From IMG/VR virus record IMGVR_UViG_3300025732_000080, positions 1 through 43,389 of that record: DNA of 43,389 bases; one strand, 5' to 3'. Position numbers and translations under genes: made by a program. Source of the DNA: a virus. Within the stretch, counting starts at the first letter, position 1. Each line of letters opens with the position of its first letter. This document shows positions 24,076 through 32,661 of the stretch, one piece after another. The notes below the pieces were generated by a model that had not been told where the DNA came from, did not search any database, and was given only the letters and a program-made list of their open reading frames with translations.

Positions 24076-24936
24076 TTAACTATTCTTAAACTTGCTATCT
24101 AATGCAGCAAGTTGGTTCATTTGTTGCTGAATGATTTTATCCGTTTCATCGTTGCCCGTTGTATAGGGTTTGCCGCTTCCGGCCTGGCCATTGCCCCCCC
24201 CTGTATTCGCTTGTGGAAATAACTTTCTTTCGGCTGCAATTTGTTTAATACCATCTTCTAAACTTTTAAGAATAGAATGGCCATCAGCATTAATAACTGG
24301 ATCGTTTTCGCCTCTGAAAAGTGTACCATCTTCTTTGAAATTCCAGCCCTTTTCTTTCATTACACTTTGTACAATGATCTTAGCATTTTCTTTGTGTGCC
24401 GGATCACTACCAAAGTCAAGTTTGCCGAACACATCACCAAATAGGCTTTGCCGTTTTAGTTCTGCTTGTTCACGTTGTGTTCTTGTTTCGACTTCTTCCA
24501 GCTTCTTTTTCCAAGCTTGTTCTGTTTGCTCAAACTTTCCTTTGAATGAATTAAATTCAGTTTCGATAGCTTTGTATTTGTCCTGCCATTCGGCAGTTCT
24601 CGCATTCTTTGCTGAATCTAAATCAGTTGAATACTTTTCTTTTACCTTTCCTAAAAACTCGTCAGGGTCAAGCGTTGCCGCTTCTTCACCACTAAGACCA
24701 AGGCTTAATGTATCATTGATCTTTTTTTTGTAGTTTTTTAATTGAACTATTCCAGCTTCTTTTAGCTGCTTTTTGTAGTCCTCACTACTTTTTAAAATCG
24801 CTGCCCTTGTTTCCAAATAATCCTGTGCCGCCTTTTCAAGTTCAAAACCTTCTGGCGGGGAATCTGGTGAATTTGCCGCAATCTTAGCAACTTCTCCCAA
24901 TCCTACTTTTTCCATAAATTCATTAATCCATGCCAT
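24076..24936 (-). CDS. Capsid scaffold protein
   Basis: 286 residues, highly charged and helical throughout; about residues 100-165 (RTAEWQDKYKAIETEFNSFK and the Glu/Lys/Gln-rich helix after it) form a predicted coiled coil, followed by a Gly-rich linker and an Asn/Gln-rich C-terminal helix. This is the typical build of siphophage scaffold proteins (gp8-like minor structural family) that guide capsid assembly and are then lost or cleaved. It lies directly before the capsid gene. Confidence 0.75.
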   Translation of the reverse strand: MAWINEFMEKVGLGEVAKIAANSPDSPPEGFELEKAAQDYLETRAAILKSSEDYKKQLKEAGIVQLKNYKKKINDTLSLGLSGEEAATLDPDEFLGKVKEKYSTDLDSAKNARTAEWQDKYKAIETEFNSFKGKFEQTEQAWKKKLEEVETRTQREQAELKRQSLFGDVFGKLDFGSDPAHKENAKIIVQSVMKEKGWNFKEDGTLFRGENDPVINADGHSILKSLEDGIKQIAAERKLFPQANTGGGNGQAGSGKPYTTGNDETDKIIQQQMNQLAALDSKFKNS

Positions 24937-24948
24937 ATCTGTGCTTTT

Positions 24949-25545
24949 TTATTCGTTACTTGTTGTTTTTGCTTTTCTGCCCCTACGCCCTTTTACCGGC
25001 TCTGTCGACGTTGCGTTCACATTTGTAACATCATCTACCATTTTAACCGTTGCATCCGGTTTAACGGGTTTAACTCCTGATAATGCTTTTCTGACCTCCT
25101 CCTGTATTTTTTCTTCAATCGTTTGTTCTTTAGGGGCTTCCATTCTTGCTTTAATGTCCTTAGCCTCCTGGATTGTTGTTAAGTATTTTTCCCAATGTCG
25201 GTATTCATTGCTGATTTTTTGACCACCATCGTAAACGTTCATTTTAATAGGCGGATTCCTGCGCTGTATTTCCTGGAATAACTCTAAGGTCATTAGGTCA
25301 ATTTTTTTGCCACTTACGATATGAAACAAATCAATCTTTTGCCCTCCGAATTTGTCAATTTCGTAATAACGTTTAGAAAAATCATTGTAAAAACCTAATG
25401 CAGTTTTTTTGTCTGAATTTTTACTAAGTAGTTCAAATCTTCGCCTTGCGACTTTGACCACTTGCCCCGTGTACATATCCCAAAGGGTTATTACATTTTC
25501 GGGCGGTAGTTGCTCTACTTTCTTCGGTTGTTGTGTAATTGCCAT
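24949..25545 (-). CDS. Uncharacterised head-region protein (198 aa)
   Basis: N-terminal ~110 residues look like a compact alpha/beta domain (ITLWDMYTGQVVKVARRRFELL); then a charged helix (TIEEKIQEEVRKAL) and a disordered basic tail ending VKGRRGRKAKTTSNE that could touch nucleic acid or the capsid interior. It lies between the MuF-like and scaffold genes, so a head assembly role is likely. No family recognised. Confidence 0.7.
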   Translation of the reverse strand: MAITQQPKKVEQLPPENVITLWDMYTGQVVKVARRRFELLSKNSDKKTALGFYNDFSKRYYEIDKFGGQKIDLFHIVSGKKIDLMTLELFQEIQRRNPPIKMNVYDGGQKISNEYRHWEKYLTTIQEAKDIKARMEAPKEQTIEEKIQEEVRKALSGVKPVKPDATVKMVDDVTNVNATSTEPVKGRRGRKAKTTSNE

Positions 25546-25578
25546 GTGCTTTAAAATTTATTGTTAAAAAAAAATTAA

Positions 25579-26589
25579 TTACTTCCCGTACTTCTTTACC
25601 TTTTCATCCACTATTTTCTTATTGGCTTCGTATAATTCCTTAGCCCTGCCTTCTAATTTCTTTTCTAAATCTTCTTGTAATTCTTTGCCTTGTCTGTCGT
25701 ATTCATTACTAATATCCTCCTGTGCTTTGCTTCTTTTGTCTGTTACCCATAAAGCCCTGTGCCTACAATTATGGCCGCCTCTTACTACGCTGAATGTTTC
25801 CTTTGATAACGTTGGAAGGTGTTTGCTGTAACCCTCACCATTCTTTTTAGCCCATGCAATTTCTGAATTGACCTTATCGGCAGGAATAAACCCGTTATAC
25901 TTAACTACCCATCTAACACATTGCGGTCTTGAATCTCTTACAAGGTCGCCTAAATACCTTATGTTTTCCGCTTTAATCGCTTTGCCAATTCCCTGATCTA
26001 TGCTGCCTGTATATCCAAATAAAGCATCGTGCGCCACCTGCCCTGCATAACGGGCAAGGATGCCCCCGTTTTTCTTGTCGCTTAACGCCACATCAAACAG
26101 CCTTTTAGTTGCGCTTCCAACGCTTAAGCCTAAGACTGCGTGTTCATAAATAATCGAGCGGAGCGGATTAATTACATTTAACCCGAATGTTTCCTTTTGC
26201 CCTAAACTTCTTGTCAATGTTTCTGCATATCCCTTTTTTATGGGGTTTAATTCTGCTTTTAAAATCTTAGCCTTTAAGTCAGGATTTGCCGCTATACTTA
26301 ACTCCTTTTTAATATCTTCCAGCTTATCGAATTGCTTTACAAGCCCCGTTATTTCGCTGTTATACCCTGTTTTATTGAGTTCTACCAATAACTTTTTTTC
26401 AAAGTTTAGAATCAATTTATTAACGTCATCGTCAATAAATAACCTGCCGTTTTTTTGTGGTAAACTTTCAAGTAAAGCTAAAACCTTTTGAAATAAAATA
26501 GACTGAATCTCTACCATTGAACCACCAAAGTTCGCTAAGTAAACGTCTAAATTCTCAATATCGGCCTTTACTAAATCCTTAATTGACAT
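25579..26589 (-). CDS. MuF/SPP1 gp7-like head morphogenesis protein
   Basis: 336 residues, helical N-terminal half, then DSRPQCVRWVVKYNGFI and VRGGHNCRHRALWV, which correspond to the DxRpxC...H...GxxCRC/H signature of the phage Mu F-like head morphogenesis family. These are minor capsid proteins bound to the portal. The gene overlaps the portal gene by 11 bases. The C-terminal ~60 residues are a highly charged coiled coil. Confidence 0.8.
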   Translation of the reverse strand: MSIKDLVKADIENLDVYLANFGGSMVEIQSILFQKVLALLESLPQKNGRLFIDDDVNKLILNFEKKLLVELNKTGYNSEITGLVKQFDKLEDIKKELSIAANPDLKAKILKAELNPIKKGYAETLTRSLGQKETFGLNVINPLRSIIYEHAVLGLSVGSATKRLFDVALSDKKNGGILARYAGQVAHDALFGYTGSIDQGIGKAIKAENIRYLGDLVRDSRPQCVRWVVKYNGFIPADKVNSEIAWAKKNGEGYSKHLPTLSKETFSVVRGGHNCRHRALWVTDKRSKAQEDISNEYDRQGKELQEDLEKKLEGRAKELYEANKKIVDEKVKKYGK

Positions 26590-28225
26590 TTGAAATTTCT
26601 AATCTGTCAGGAACCAACGTATCTAAAATTGATTCTGTTTGCTTGTAAATCTGCTCTTGCGTTAAATCTTCAACTCCTTTATTTTCGATAATTTCGATAA
26701 TTACATTTAATGCCCTACGGCTCTTTGCTATTTCTCTGGATGTGTAAACTCCCGAAATAAGCAATATTTGCAGGTCTTCGTTCTTTTCTAATGAAGCAGG
26801 ATAATACTTAATCAAAACAGACATTGCCGTTTTCATTAATTCGTTATCCTGATAAATGCTATTATAATATTCCCGTGCTGCTTGTATTTTCTCTGATCCT
26901 ATCGCTTCATTAAAATTCTGTTTTAGAATTTCAGGCGTTTTTATTTCTATTCTCTTAGGTGTAACAATCAAAGGAAAATCTATCCAATCAGCTTTATTGA
27001 CGTTTAAAAGCTTGTGGCACATTTCAAAAAACTTCGTACCGGTAGTCTTGTAAGTAAGGAATAAAAGATAAGAGATAAACTCCTCAAACGATGCAAGCCG
27101 TTTTTTCATTGCCTCACCGCTTTCTGACTTATCAATTAAGGCATCTATTCCAACGCTCTTTTTTGCTTCAAATAGATACTCTTTCCATGTTCTTGAATGA
27201 AATTCGGCAACTGCTGTTTCTGGATTAATATACTTAGGCTCTACTATTTTTTGATTTTCGCCCTGCATTGAATCACCAGGCGGCACGACAAAATCATCTA
27301 AATCGCTCGGCCTCTTTGCTAGTCCTGTGCCTTTACACACGGGGCAATCTACCGTGCGCCCTTCCTGGTTTATAACAGTTCCTTTATCGCATCCTGAATT
27401 ACCACATTTTAAACCTGGCCTAATGAGGATAGAGTTCATTTTAAGCCTGATCGCCTGGTCAGTTGTAAAACTGACTAAGCTTTCATCTAAGTACTCATAA
27501 GTTGAACTTAAAATACTTTCGTTGTATTGTTTATTTGTTGTTGCATCAAATGAATAAAGTCCTGGAAGATAAGTAAAAGGCAACTCGCCTAAATTGTGCG
27601 GATAGATTAACTCATAAGTTATTTTATCGCTTACAGTTCCTACAAACAATTCCATTTTATCGGCCACATAGAATTGGTTGCTACCTTGTTTTAAGATAAT
27701 TACAAAGTCATCCGTTACATAGCGCATATTATACGCTATTATTTTAGGCTTAATTTCTACCGGTGTGAATTGATCTATAAACTTCGGAAAAGGAACAAGG
27801 ATCGCATTCGGGTCAATAAAGGCATAAGGTATCAATGAATTGATCGACCACCTCATAAAATTCATTTTATCGCCTGAAAACATAAAAGGCTCTGAATCGA
27901 ACCAATTTAAAAACTTAGAATTATTTGATCTTACCTCAAGCGGAATATTTGATAAACAGCTAACTACACCTTGAACAATTTTTCTCGGGACCTCTTTTGT
28001 AAACTGCCTTTTATTTGTGTTTCTGTATTTTTGGATTGCGTCATTCTCGTTCGGAAATTTGTCTTTAATCAGATCAATCTCTTTTAACCACACGTTATGC
28101 CTTATCGATTGCTTGTAAACCCTTAACTCATTTTCGATAAAGTCATCCTTTATATAGGTTTTTCCCTTAATAGGGTCTGTCTTTACTACCTCAAAATAAA
28201 CTTTACTTACTTTATCGAAATCCAT
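26579..28225 (-). CDS. Portal protein with a zinc-ribbon insertion
   Basis: 548 residues. Position before MuF-like, scaffold and capsid genes, and a typical portal layout (helical and beta wings, then a long stem helix region near SESGEAMKKRLASFEEF) make this the portal, the dodecameric ring through which DNA enters and leaves. Residues about 274-301 carry C274-x4-C279 and C294PVC297KGTG, a DnaJ-like CxxCxGxG zinc-ribbon pattern, which I do not expect in most portals. It may stabilise the crown or bind a partner. Confidence 0.8.
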   Translation of the reverse strand: MDFDKVSKVYFEVVKTDPIKGKTYIKDDFIENELRVYKQSIRHNVWLKEIDLIKDKFPNENDAIQKYRNTNKRQFTKEVPRKIVQGVVSCLSNIPLEVRSNNSKFLNWFDSEPFMFSGDKMNFMRWSINSLIPYAFIDPNAILVPFPKFIDQFTPVEIKPKIIAYNMRYVTDDFVIILKQGSNQFYVADKMELFVGTVSDKITYELIYPHNLGELPFTYLPGLYSFDATTNKQYNESILSSTYEYLDESLVSFTTDQAIRLKMNSILIRPGLKCGNSGCDKGTVINQEGRTVDCPVCKGTGLAKRPSDLDDFVVPPGDSMQGENQKIVEPKYINPETAVAEFHSRTWKEYLFEAKKSVGIDALIDKSESGEAMKKRLASFEEFISYLLFLTYKTTGTKFFEMCHKLLNVNKADWIDFPLIVTPKRIEIKTPEILKQNFNEAIGSEKIQAAREYYNSIYQDNELMKTAMSVLIKYYPASLEKNEDLQILLISGVYTSREIAKSRRALNVIIEIIENKGVEDLTQEQIYKQTESILDTLVPDRLEISNVN

Positions 28226-28236
28226 TCCTTGAATTT

Positions 28237-28263
28237 AAAAAAAGGGCAGCCTCCCAACTGCCC
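28237..28263 (-). terminator. Rho-independent terminator at the end of the tail operon
   Basis: Minus strand GGGCAG (28263-28258) pairs with CTGCCC (28249-28244), 6-bp stem, 8-base loop, followed by TTTTTTT. It separates the 213-residue structural gene from the portal gene. The stem core matches that at 11.06 kb. Confidence 0.8.
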
Positions 28264-28292
28264 CAATTTTTAAAGTTAACGCATTTATTTTA

Positions 28293-28934
28293 CTAAAACA
28301 CACCTTGAAATCCTGGTATGTCCGCACTTCTTAACACACAATCGTACATCACTTTTAGCTGCATTCTCCAGCGGCAAGGCTCGTCAATATTGAACGGAAC
28401 CAAGTACGGGGCAACTGAAAACGTTACGGGTATTCCCATTTGAGTATCTGGAAGGTCCCCGGCGCCACCTGCAAACCACCAATCCATCCAATCAGGCGCA
28501 AGTGCTGTATAACCATCCGTATATTGGAAAATCATTCCAAATTTGTTATTCAGTCCGCAAAGATCATAAAAGAACTGTTCGTCTTCGTGATCTTCTGAAA
28601 CATCGAACACCTCAACATCTATCAATTGCTCTTTTCTTACGACAATTTCCTCACCGCAAGGCTTTCTGTAAAGTGTTTCAGTTGGAGTGTTAAACGTTAC
28701 CCCAACGTCCGGGAAGGTCATCATTTTACCGGCTGTTTTAAGAGCCTCAATATCTGCCGGATCGGTTACGGTTGTTGGCTGCGCTCCGCTATCGCACATT
28801 ACAAAAGCAATTCTTTGAACGCAACATGACCGTGTTTCCTTTGCAGGACATGGGTCAAGTTCGGTAGGCTGTGGTATATAAGTTTCAGGAAACTGTAAAG
28901 TTCCTCCACAAGTTGTTGAACAATATGCTGACAT
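28293..28934 (-). CDS. Candidate tail-tube or other major structural protein (213 aa)
   Basis: Cys-dense N terminus (MSAYCSTTCGGTLQFPE), then a beta-rich soluble protein with acidic middle (VFDVSEDHEDEQFF) and a C-terminal RWRMQLKVMYDCVLRSAD strand. Size (about 23 kDa), predicted beta-rich fold, and a dedicated terminator right after the gene suggest an abundant virion protein such as the tail tube protein. No clear motif. Confidence 0.5.
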   Translation of the reverse strand: MSAYCSTTCGGTLQFPETYIPQPTELDPCPAKETRSCCVQRIAFVMCDSGAQPTTVTDPADIEALKTAGKMMTFPDVGVTFNTPTETLYRKPCGEEIVVRKEQLIDVEVFDVSEDHEDEQFFYDLCGLNNKFGMIFQYTDGYTALAPDWMDWWFAGGAGDLPDTQMGIPVTFSVAPYLVPFNIDEPCRWRMQLKVMYDCVLRSADIPGFQGVF

Positions 28935-28954
28935 TTATAAAAGATTTTAGTTAA

Positions 28955-29218
28955 CTAATCGTATTGATCGCCAACTTCCTCTTTTTCTGTCTTTGTGCTT
29001 TTCTTTTTGCGTGTTTTTTTCTCAACTTCCAAAACCGTTCCAGGTATTGAAATTTCGTACTTCTTACCATCTTCCATTTCTGACCATCCCTTACGTTTAA
29101 GGGATTCAACTACTTTCTTTTGATTCTTTGTTTCAGGACTATTCCACATGGATGCCTTTATTTCCATCCATACGGTTTTCCCTTTATGCTCTCTGACTAT
29201 TTTAATTTTATCCTGCAT
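28955..29218 (-). CDS. Small basic protein (87 aa)
   Basis: Basic N-terminal domain (IKIVREHKGKTVWMEIKASM) and an extended Lys-rich tail (KKTRKKKSTKTEKEE). The start overlaps the 318-residue gene by 11 bases. It may bind DNA or protein in the tail or head region; no family recognised. Confidence 0.65.
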   Translation of the reverse strand: MQDKIKIVREHKGKTVWMEIKASMWNSPETKNQKKVVESLKRKGWSEMEDGKKYEISIPGTVLEVEKKTRKKKSTKTEKEEVGDQYD

Positions 29219-30164
29219 TACACGAATTACATTTAACTTTCCAACTCCATTCTACTACCGCACTATTCGGGTTTTCGCTATCTACATTTAGTGCAAAGTT
29301 AGTAATATTTTTTAATATATTGCCATCTATCTTTATTGTACGTGCTGACAATACATTTGTGTACCAACTTATGAGATAGTTATGAAGGAAAACCCTGCCA
29401 GGTTCTGTTGCATTGTGCTTTGTTGAAAACTCGTAATTCTCCACTAAAATATTGCGGTCGTTCTCGACTTCGATCTCTGGAATGAGTTTCTTAATCTTAG
29501 CTTCAATCCTTGTCAAATTTGAATACTTGAAAACAACTGCTCCGGCCTGCGCCCCATCTTCGCACTCCGGTTGCCCGTACCAATTTCCAACGCAATCGAA
29601 TTTATTATAAAGACCCTCTACCGTGTGTGTTTCTTCGCACTCGTCAGCTTCTCTGTAAACGTGTGTGCACCGTTCGTCAATTACTATGCTTTCATCGTCT
29701 ACACCGTTATATGCGTAAAATTTAGCGTACCACGCACACGGCACTCCAATTTCGCCCGTGTCTATTTCTATTTGCTGATAACTGTTTTCACCGTTATGGC
29801 AAACAAAATATCGATCTACCATGTTATGCGATAATGTGCCGAATATTATACCTGTTTCACCATTGTATAGTTCAATCAAAACCCAATCCCCCCAACCTAA
29901 TGTTGGGTTTGTTGGGTCAGCATTAACCAAATCTCTAAATTGCAATTGAAAATGGATTTTATCGCCCCGTACAAATGGAATAGTTGTAACATCTTCCCAC
30001 GGGCAATTAACATCGCACGGCTTTTGATCGCAAAGGAAAAGAAAACCATCGGTGTCGGTTTCTCTACATTGAATTACCTGTGGCAAACAAAATGTGCTGC
30101 TTTTGCCGTTCATTGACGAACAAACCGCACCCATTTTATTTACAAATACATAATTTACTGGCAT
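29208..30164 (-). CDS. Uncharacterised tail-region structural protein (318 aa)
   Basis: Cys- and aromatic-rich N-terminal two thirds (CETDTD..CDQKPCDVNCPW) with beta-strand character (KIHFQLQFRDLV, DWVLIELYNGETGIIFG), and a C-terminal domain of about 100 residues (RIEAKIKKLIPEIEVENDRN, TIKIDGNILKNITNFALNV). It follows the 780-residue tail protein and the 59-residue membrane gene. Probably a baseplate or fibre-base protein; not recognised. Confidence 0.7.
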   Translation of the reverse strand: MPVNYVFVNKMGAVCSSMNGKSSTFCLPQVIQCRETDTDGFLFLCDQKPCDVNCPWEDVTTIPFVRGDKIHFQLQFRDLVNADPTNPTLGWGDWVLIELYNGETGIIFGTLSHNMVDRYFVCHNGENSYQQIEIDTGEIGVPCAWYAKFYAYNGVDDESIVIDERCTHVYREADECEETHTVEGLYNKFDCVGNWYGQPECEDGAQAGAVVFKYSNLTRIEAKIKKLIPEIEVENDRNILVENYEFSTKHNATEPGRVFLHNYLISWYTNVLSARTIKIDGNILKNITNFALNVDSENPNSAVVEWSWKVKCNSCNAG

Positions 30165-30334
30165 CTTTTATGAAATTTATAGGCCACAAATAAGCAATAT
30201 AATAGCGTTGGCAAGGCCATTACCTGAAACGATGCAAAGCTTAAGCCCTGCACTATCATTGTAATGTCGTATAAGTCAAGGCTATTGCCTGACAAGCAAA
30301 ATAAAACATCGTTTGGGTTTATGGTAGTGCGCAT
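30155..30334 (-). CDS. 59-residue membrane protein in an overlapping frame
   Basis: ATG at 30332-30334 in the last codons of the 780-residue gene (16-base overlap), TAA at 30155-30157, 10 bases inside the 318-residue gene. It fills the entire gap between two tail genes with an open frame. About residues 25-52 (TMIVQGLSFASFQVMALPTL, then LYCLFV) are hydrophobic, forming one helix or a re-entrant pair, followed by a basic AYKFHKRC end. The tiling argues for a real gene; the role is unknown, perhaps membrane contact or tail-tip assembly. Confidence 0.6.
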   Translation of the reverse strand: MRTTINPNDVLFCLSGNSLDLYDITMIVQGLSFASFQVMALPTLLYCLFVAYKFHKRCQ

Positions 30335-32661
30335 TGTTCTTCTGTTAAACAGTCATATAATTCAATGTAGCAATCAGCATATGTCAACTGCCAACGAAAT
30401 TCAACTTTCCATGAAGGCGGTATTGTCAATGGAACCGTGTAATTTACCCATGCGCCCCCGTTTTGCCTGTATTGCTTTACCTGTGAGCTCGGTAAACCTG
30501 GATTGGTGAATACTGGTGTTACTGTTTTATTTGGCAGGCTTCCGGTTCCTGCAAAATTCCACACAATCGTATGGCTTAATATTGGGTTTTCATCGCAATA
30601 ATGAAAAGTTGGTGGCGTACAAATATCAAAAGTAAATGAAGTTCCAGCCGGATTAACCGTAACATTTTCAATCTCTAAATAATAAGTAAACCCATCCGTA
30701 CGCCTTATATAAACGCCCAATGTAAACGGGCTTTTAGTATCAAAATAGTTTTCCTGAAATAACTTACAATCGGCTTTCGTGTCAAATGATTGTAGTAATA
30801 TTTCGCTTGGGTCTTTAATGCTTAAGATTACCTCCGCTATATCAGCATCGACCCACGCAGGAATATCATAACAAAGATTAATCCAAATTTCGCCTGCAAA
30901 CTCTGTGCGCTCGAATGATATTTCCATATCTGTACATGGCGCACCGCCTCCGGTTGTAGTCTGGTCGTGCGCTCTCATTTTAAGGCAGTATTCTGTATCA
31001 GGGTCTGCCTCCGTAAAATCAAAGTCTAAACAAGCATCTAAAGCCGTGCTAAAATTCGGCTCCTTGTTGCTAATTAACTCTTGAGTGGTTTCTACACCAT
31101 CCTTTAATAAATCTAATTCAAATTGATGTCCTGCGCTAGGATTTTCAAAGCATATATTTAATTCGGCTGCATCTTCCACGCAAATTTCAAGCGGCAACGC
31201 TGCACCTTTTAACTCTATGTCTGTTTGATCGCTTACGTGTACTTGCAATGAAGTATAAGCAACTATATGACTAATGTTCGGCCCGTATTCAAACACCCAA
31301 ACGAAATTAAGAAATTTATTTTCGCCCTCCCAATCTTCAGGAATTTTAAAATCCCATTGGATAATTGCTTGCCCTCCTGCCTCGGTGTATATAACTGAAT
31401 TTATAAAAGGATTAAAGCCCAATTGGTTAACACCATCCGAAACAAAACAATATACTTCTTTGAAATAATCCGCCCAAACTCCCGTTAAACCTTTTGCCAA
31501 TAAATCAGCTTCATAACTTGCTATGTCCATTTGCATTTCATAACGCATTACGGAGCAACTCGGCACATCGTATAAACAAGTGCCGTTTGCCGTTACAACT
31601 GTTGTGCCATCTATTGTTATAGCGTGTATATCTATGTCGCCCGTTGGGCTGTCGAATGTAGTATCTTCTCCAAATTCATCAAATAAATAGCTTCTATACT
31701 CGCAATTTTCAATTGCTATCAGGAAACAACGATAACGGCCACCTGAAACAAAGTAATCAGCGTCGATCGTAAAATCTGCTATACTTTCAAATGTATCAAA
31801 CCTGAATCCATGAAAATCTTTTAATTGATCTCTTTTAAAAGTGTTTGTTGCGTATTGGAAAGGCTCGTCTGCTGTATTATTGGCTTTTGCATATTGAAGG
31901 AATATTTCGTCATAAAATTCCATTGAAGTTCCTAATAACTCATCAATGCGAAATATTCCAGCGTAATACTGCGAATTAGTGTACTGCGGAAAATTCCTTA
32001 GATTGACCTTTAAATCTTCGCCTAAAATAAATCCGTTTGTTGTTTGTCCGTTTACTTCTAAAAAATACTTGTTATCCACGCTCGGATAATTGACAAACTT
32101 CCAGGGGTTGCCCTGTACGAATTTATCATTTTGCACCCATGTTTCGTCATCGATTGAAACACGCATCCCAATTACACGGTTTCCTGTATTGTAAACGTTC
32201 AGCTTCTTACCATCCACACTTTGTTTAGTCCAAAGCTGTAAAGGCTGATATGTGTAAGGGTATAGGAAATTATGAGTATCGGCTAATGCTACGTATTCAA
32301 GTTCAATCAGAAATACAGAACTATTAAAAATTCTGATCCGACAAATCATATTTTTGTATTTCGGATCAATATTTATTAAGTTCATAGAGTAAATCCCTGC
32401 AACGTGGATGTAAGAAAAAGACCAGACCGGTTCAAAGTCAGGCGCATTTCCTAACTGCCATTTAGCCTGGTAGTTTTCATCCCATAAAGCAGGTGCAACG
32501 TAAATAATAGTACCAACGGGAATAGGCCACACCACATCGGGCATTGGGTCTGCCTTATCTTCCATTCCTGTTATTGATAAACATTCCTTATAAATCCCAC
32601 CTTGCGCAAAACCCTCTACACCCGTTCGCCCATTTATTTTTAAATAATAAGGTAATGCCAT
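30319..32661 (-). CDS. Large beta-rich tail protein (780 aa)
   Basis: 780 residues dominated by beta strands; the C-terminal half consists of domains resembling fibronectin-like or carbohydrate-binding folds (for example IWNFAGTGSLPNKTVTPVFTN-type strands near the end). No signal peptide. Its ATG overlaps the stop of the 565-residue gene as TAATG. By order after tape measure and distal-tail candidates it is probably a tail-tip or receptor-binding (Tal-like) protein. Confidence 0.65.
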   Translation of the reverse strand: MALPYYLKINGRTGVEGFAQGGIYKECLSITGMEDKADPMPDVVWPIPVGTIIYVAPALWDENYQAKWQLGNAPDFEPVWSFSYIHVAGIYSMNLINIDPKYKNMICRIRIFNSSVFLIELEYVALADTHNFLYPYTYQPLQLWTKQSVDGKKLNVYNTGNRVIGMRVSIDDETWVQNDKFVQGNPWKFVNYPSVDNKYFLEVNGQTTNGFILGEDLKVNLRNFPQYTNSQYYAGIFRIDELLGTSMEFYDEIFLQYAKANNTADEPFQYATNTFKRDQLKDFHGFRFDTFESIADFTIDADYFVSGGRYRCFLIAIENCEYRSYLFDEFGEDTTFDSPTGDIDIHAITIDGTTVVTANGTCLYDVPSCSVMRYEMQMDIASYEADLLAKGLTGVWADYFKEVYCFVSDGVNQLGFNPFINSVIYTEAGGQAIIQWDFKIPEDWEGENKFLNFVWVFEYGPNISHIVAYTSLQVHVSDQTDIELKGAALPLEICVEDAAELNICFENPSAGHQFELDLLKDGVETTQELISNKEPNFSTALDACLDFDFTEADPDTEYCLKMRAHDQTTTGGGAPCTDMEISFERTEFAGEIWINLCYDIPAWVDADIAEVILSIKDPSEILLQSFDTKADCKLFQENYFDTKSPFTLGVYIRRTDGFTYYLEIENVTVNPAGTSFTFDICTPPTFHYCDENPILSHTIVWNFAGTGSLPNKTVTPVFTNPGLPSSQVKQYRQNGGAWVNYTVPLTIPPSWKVEFRWQLTYADCYIELYDCLTEEQCALP

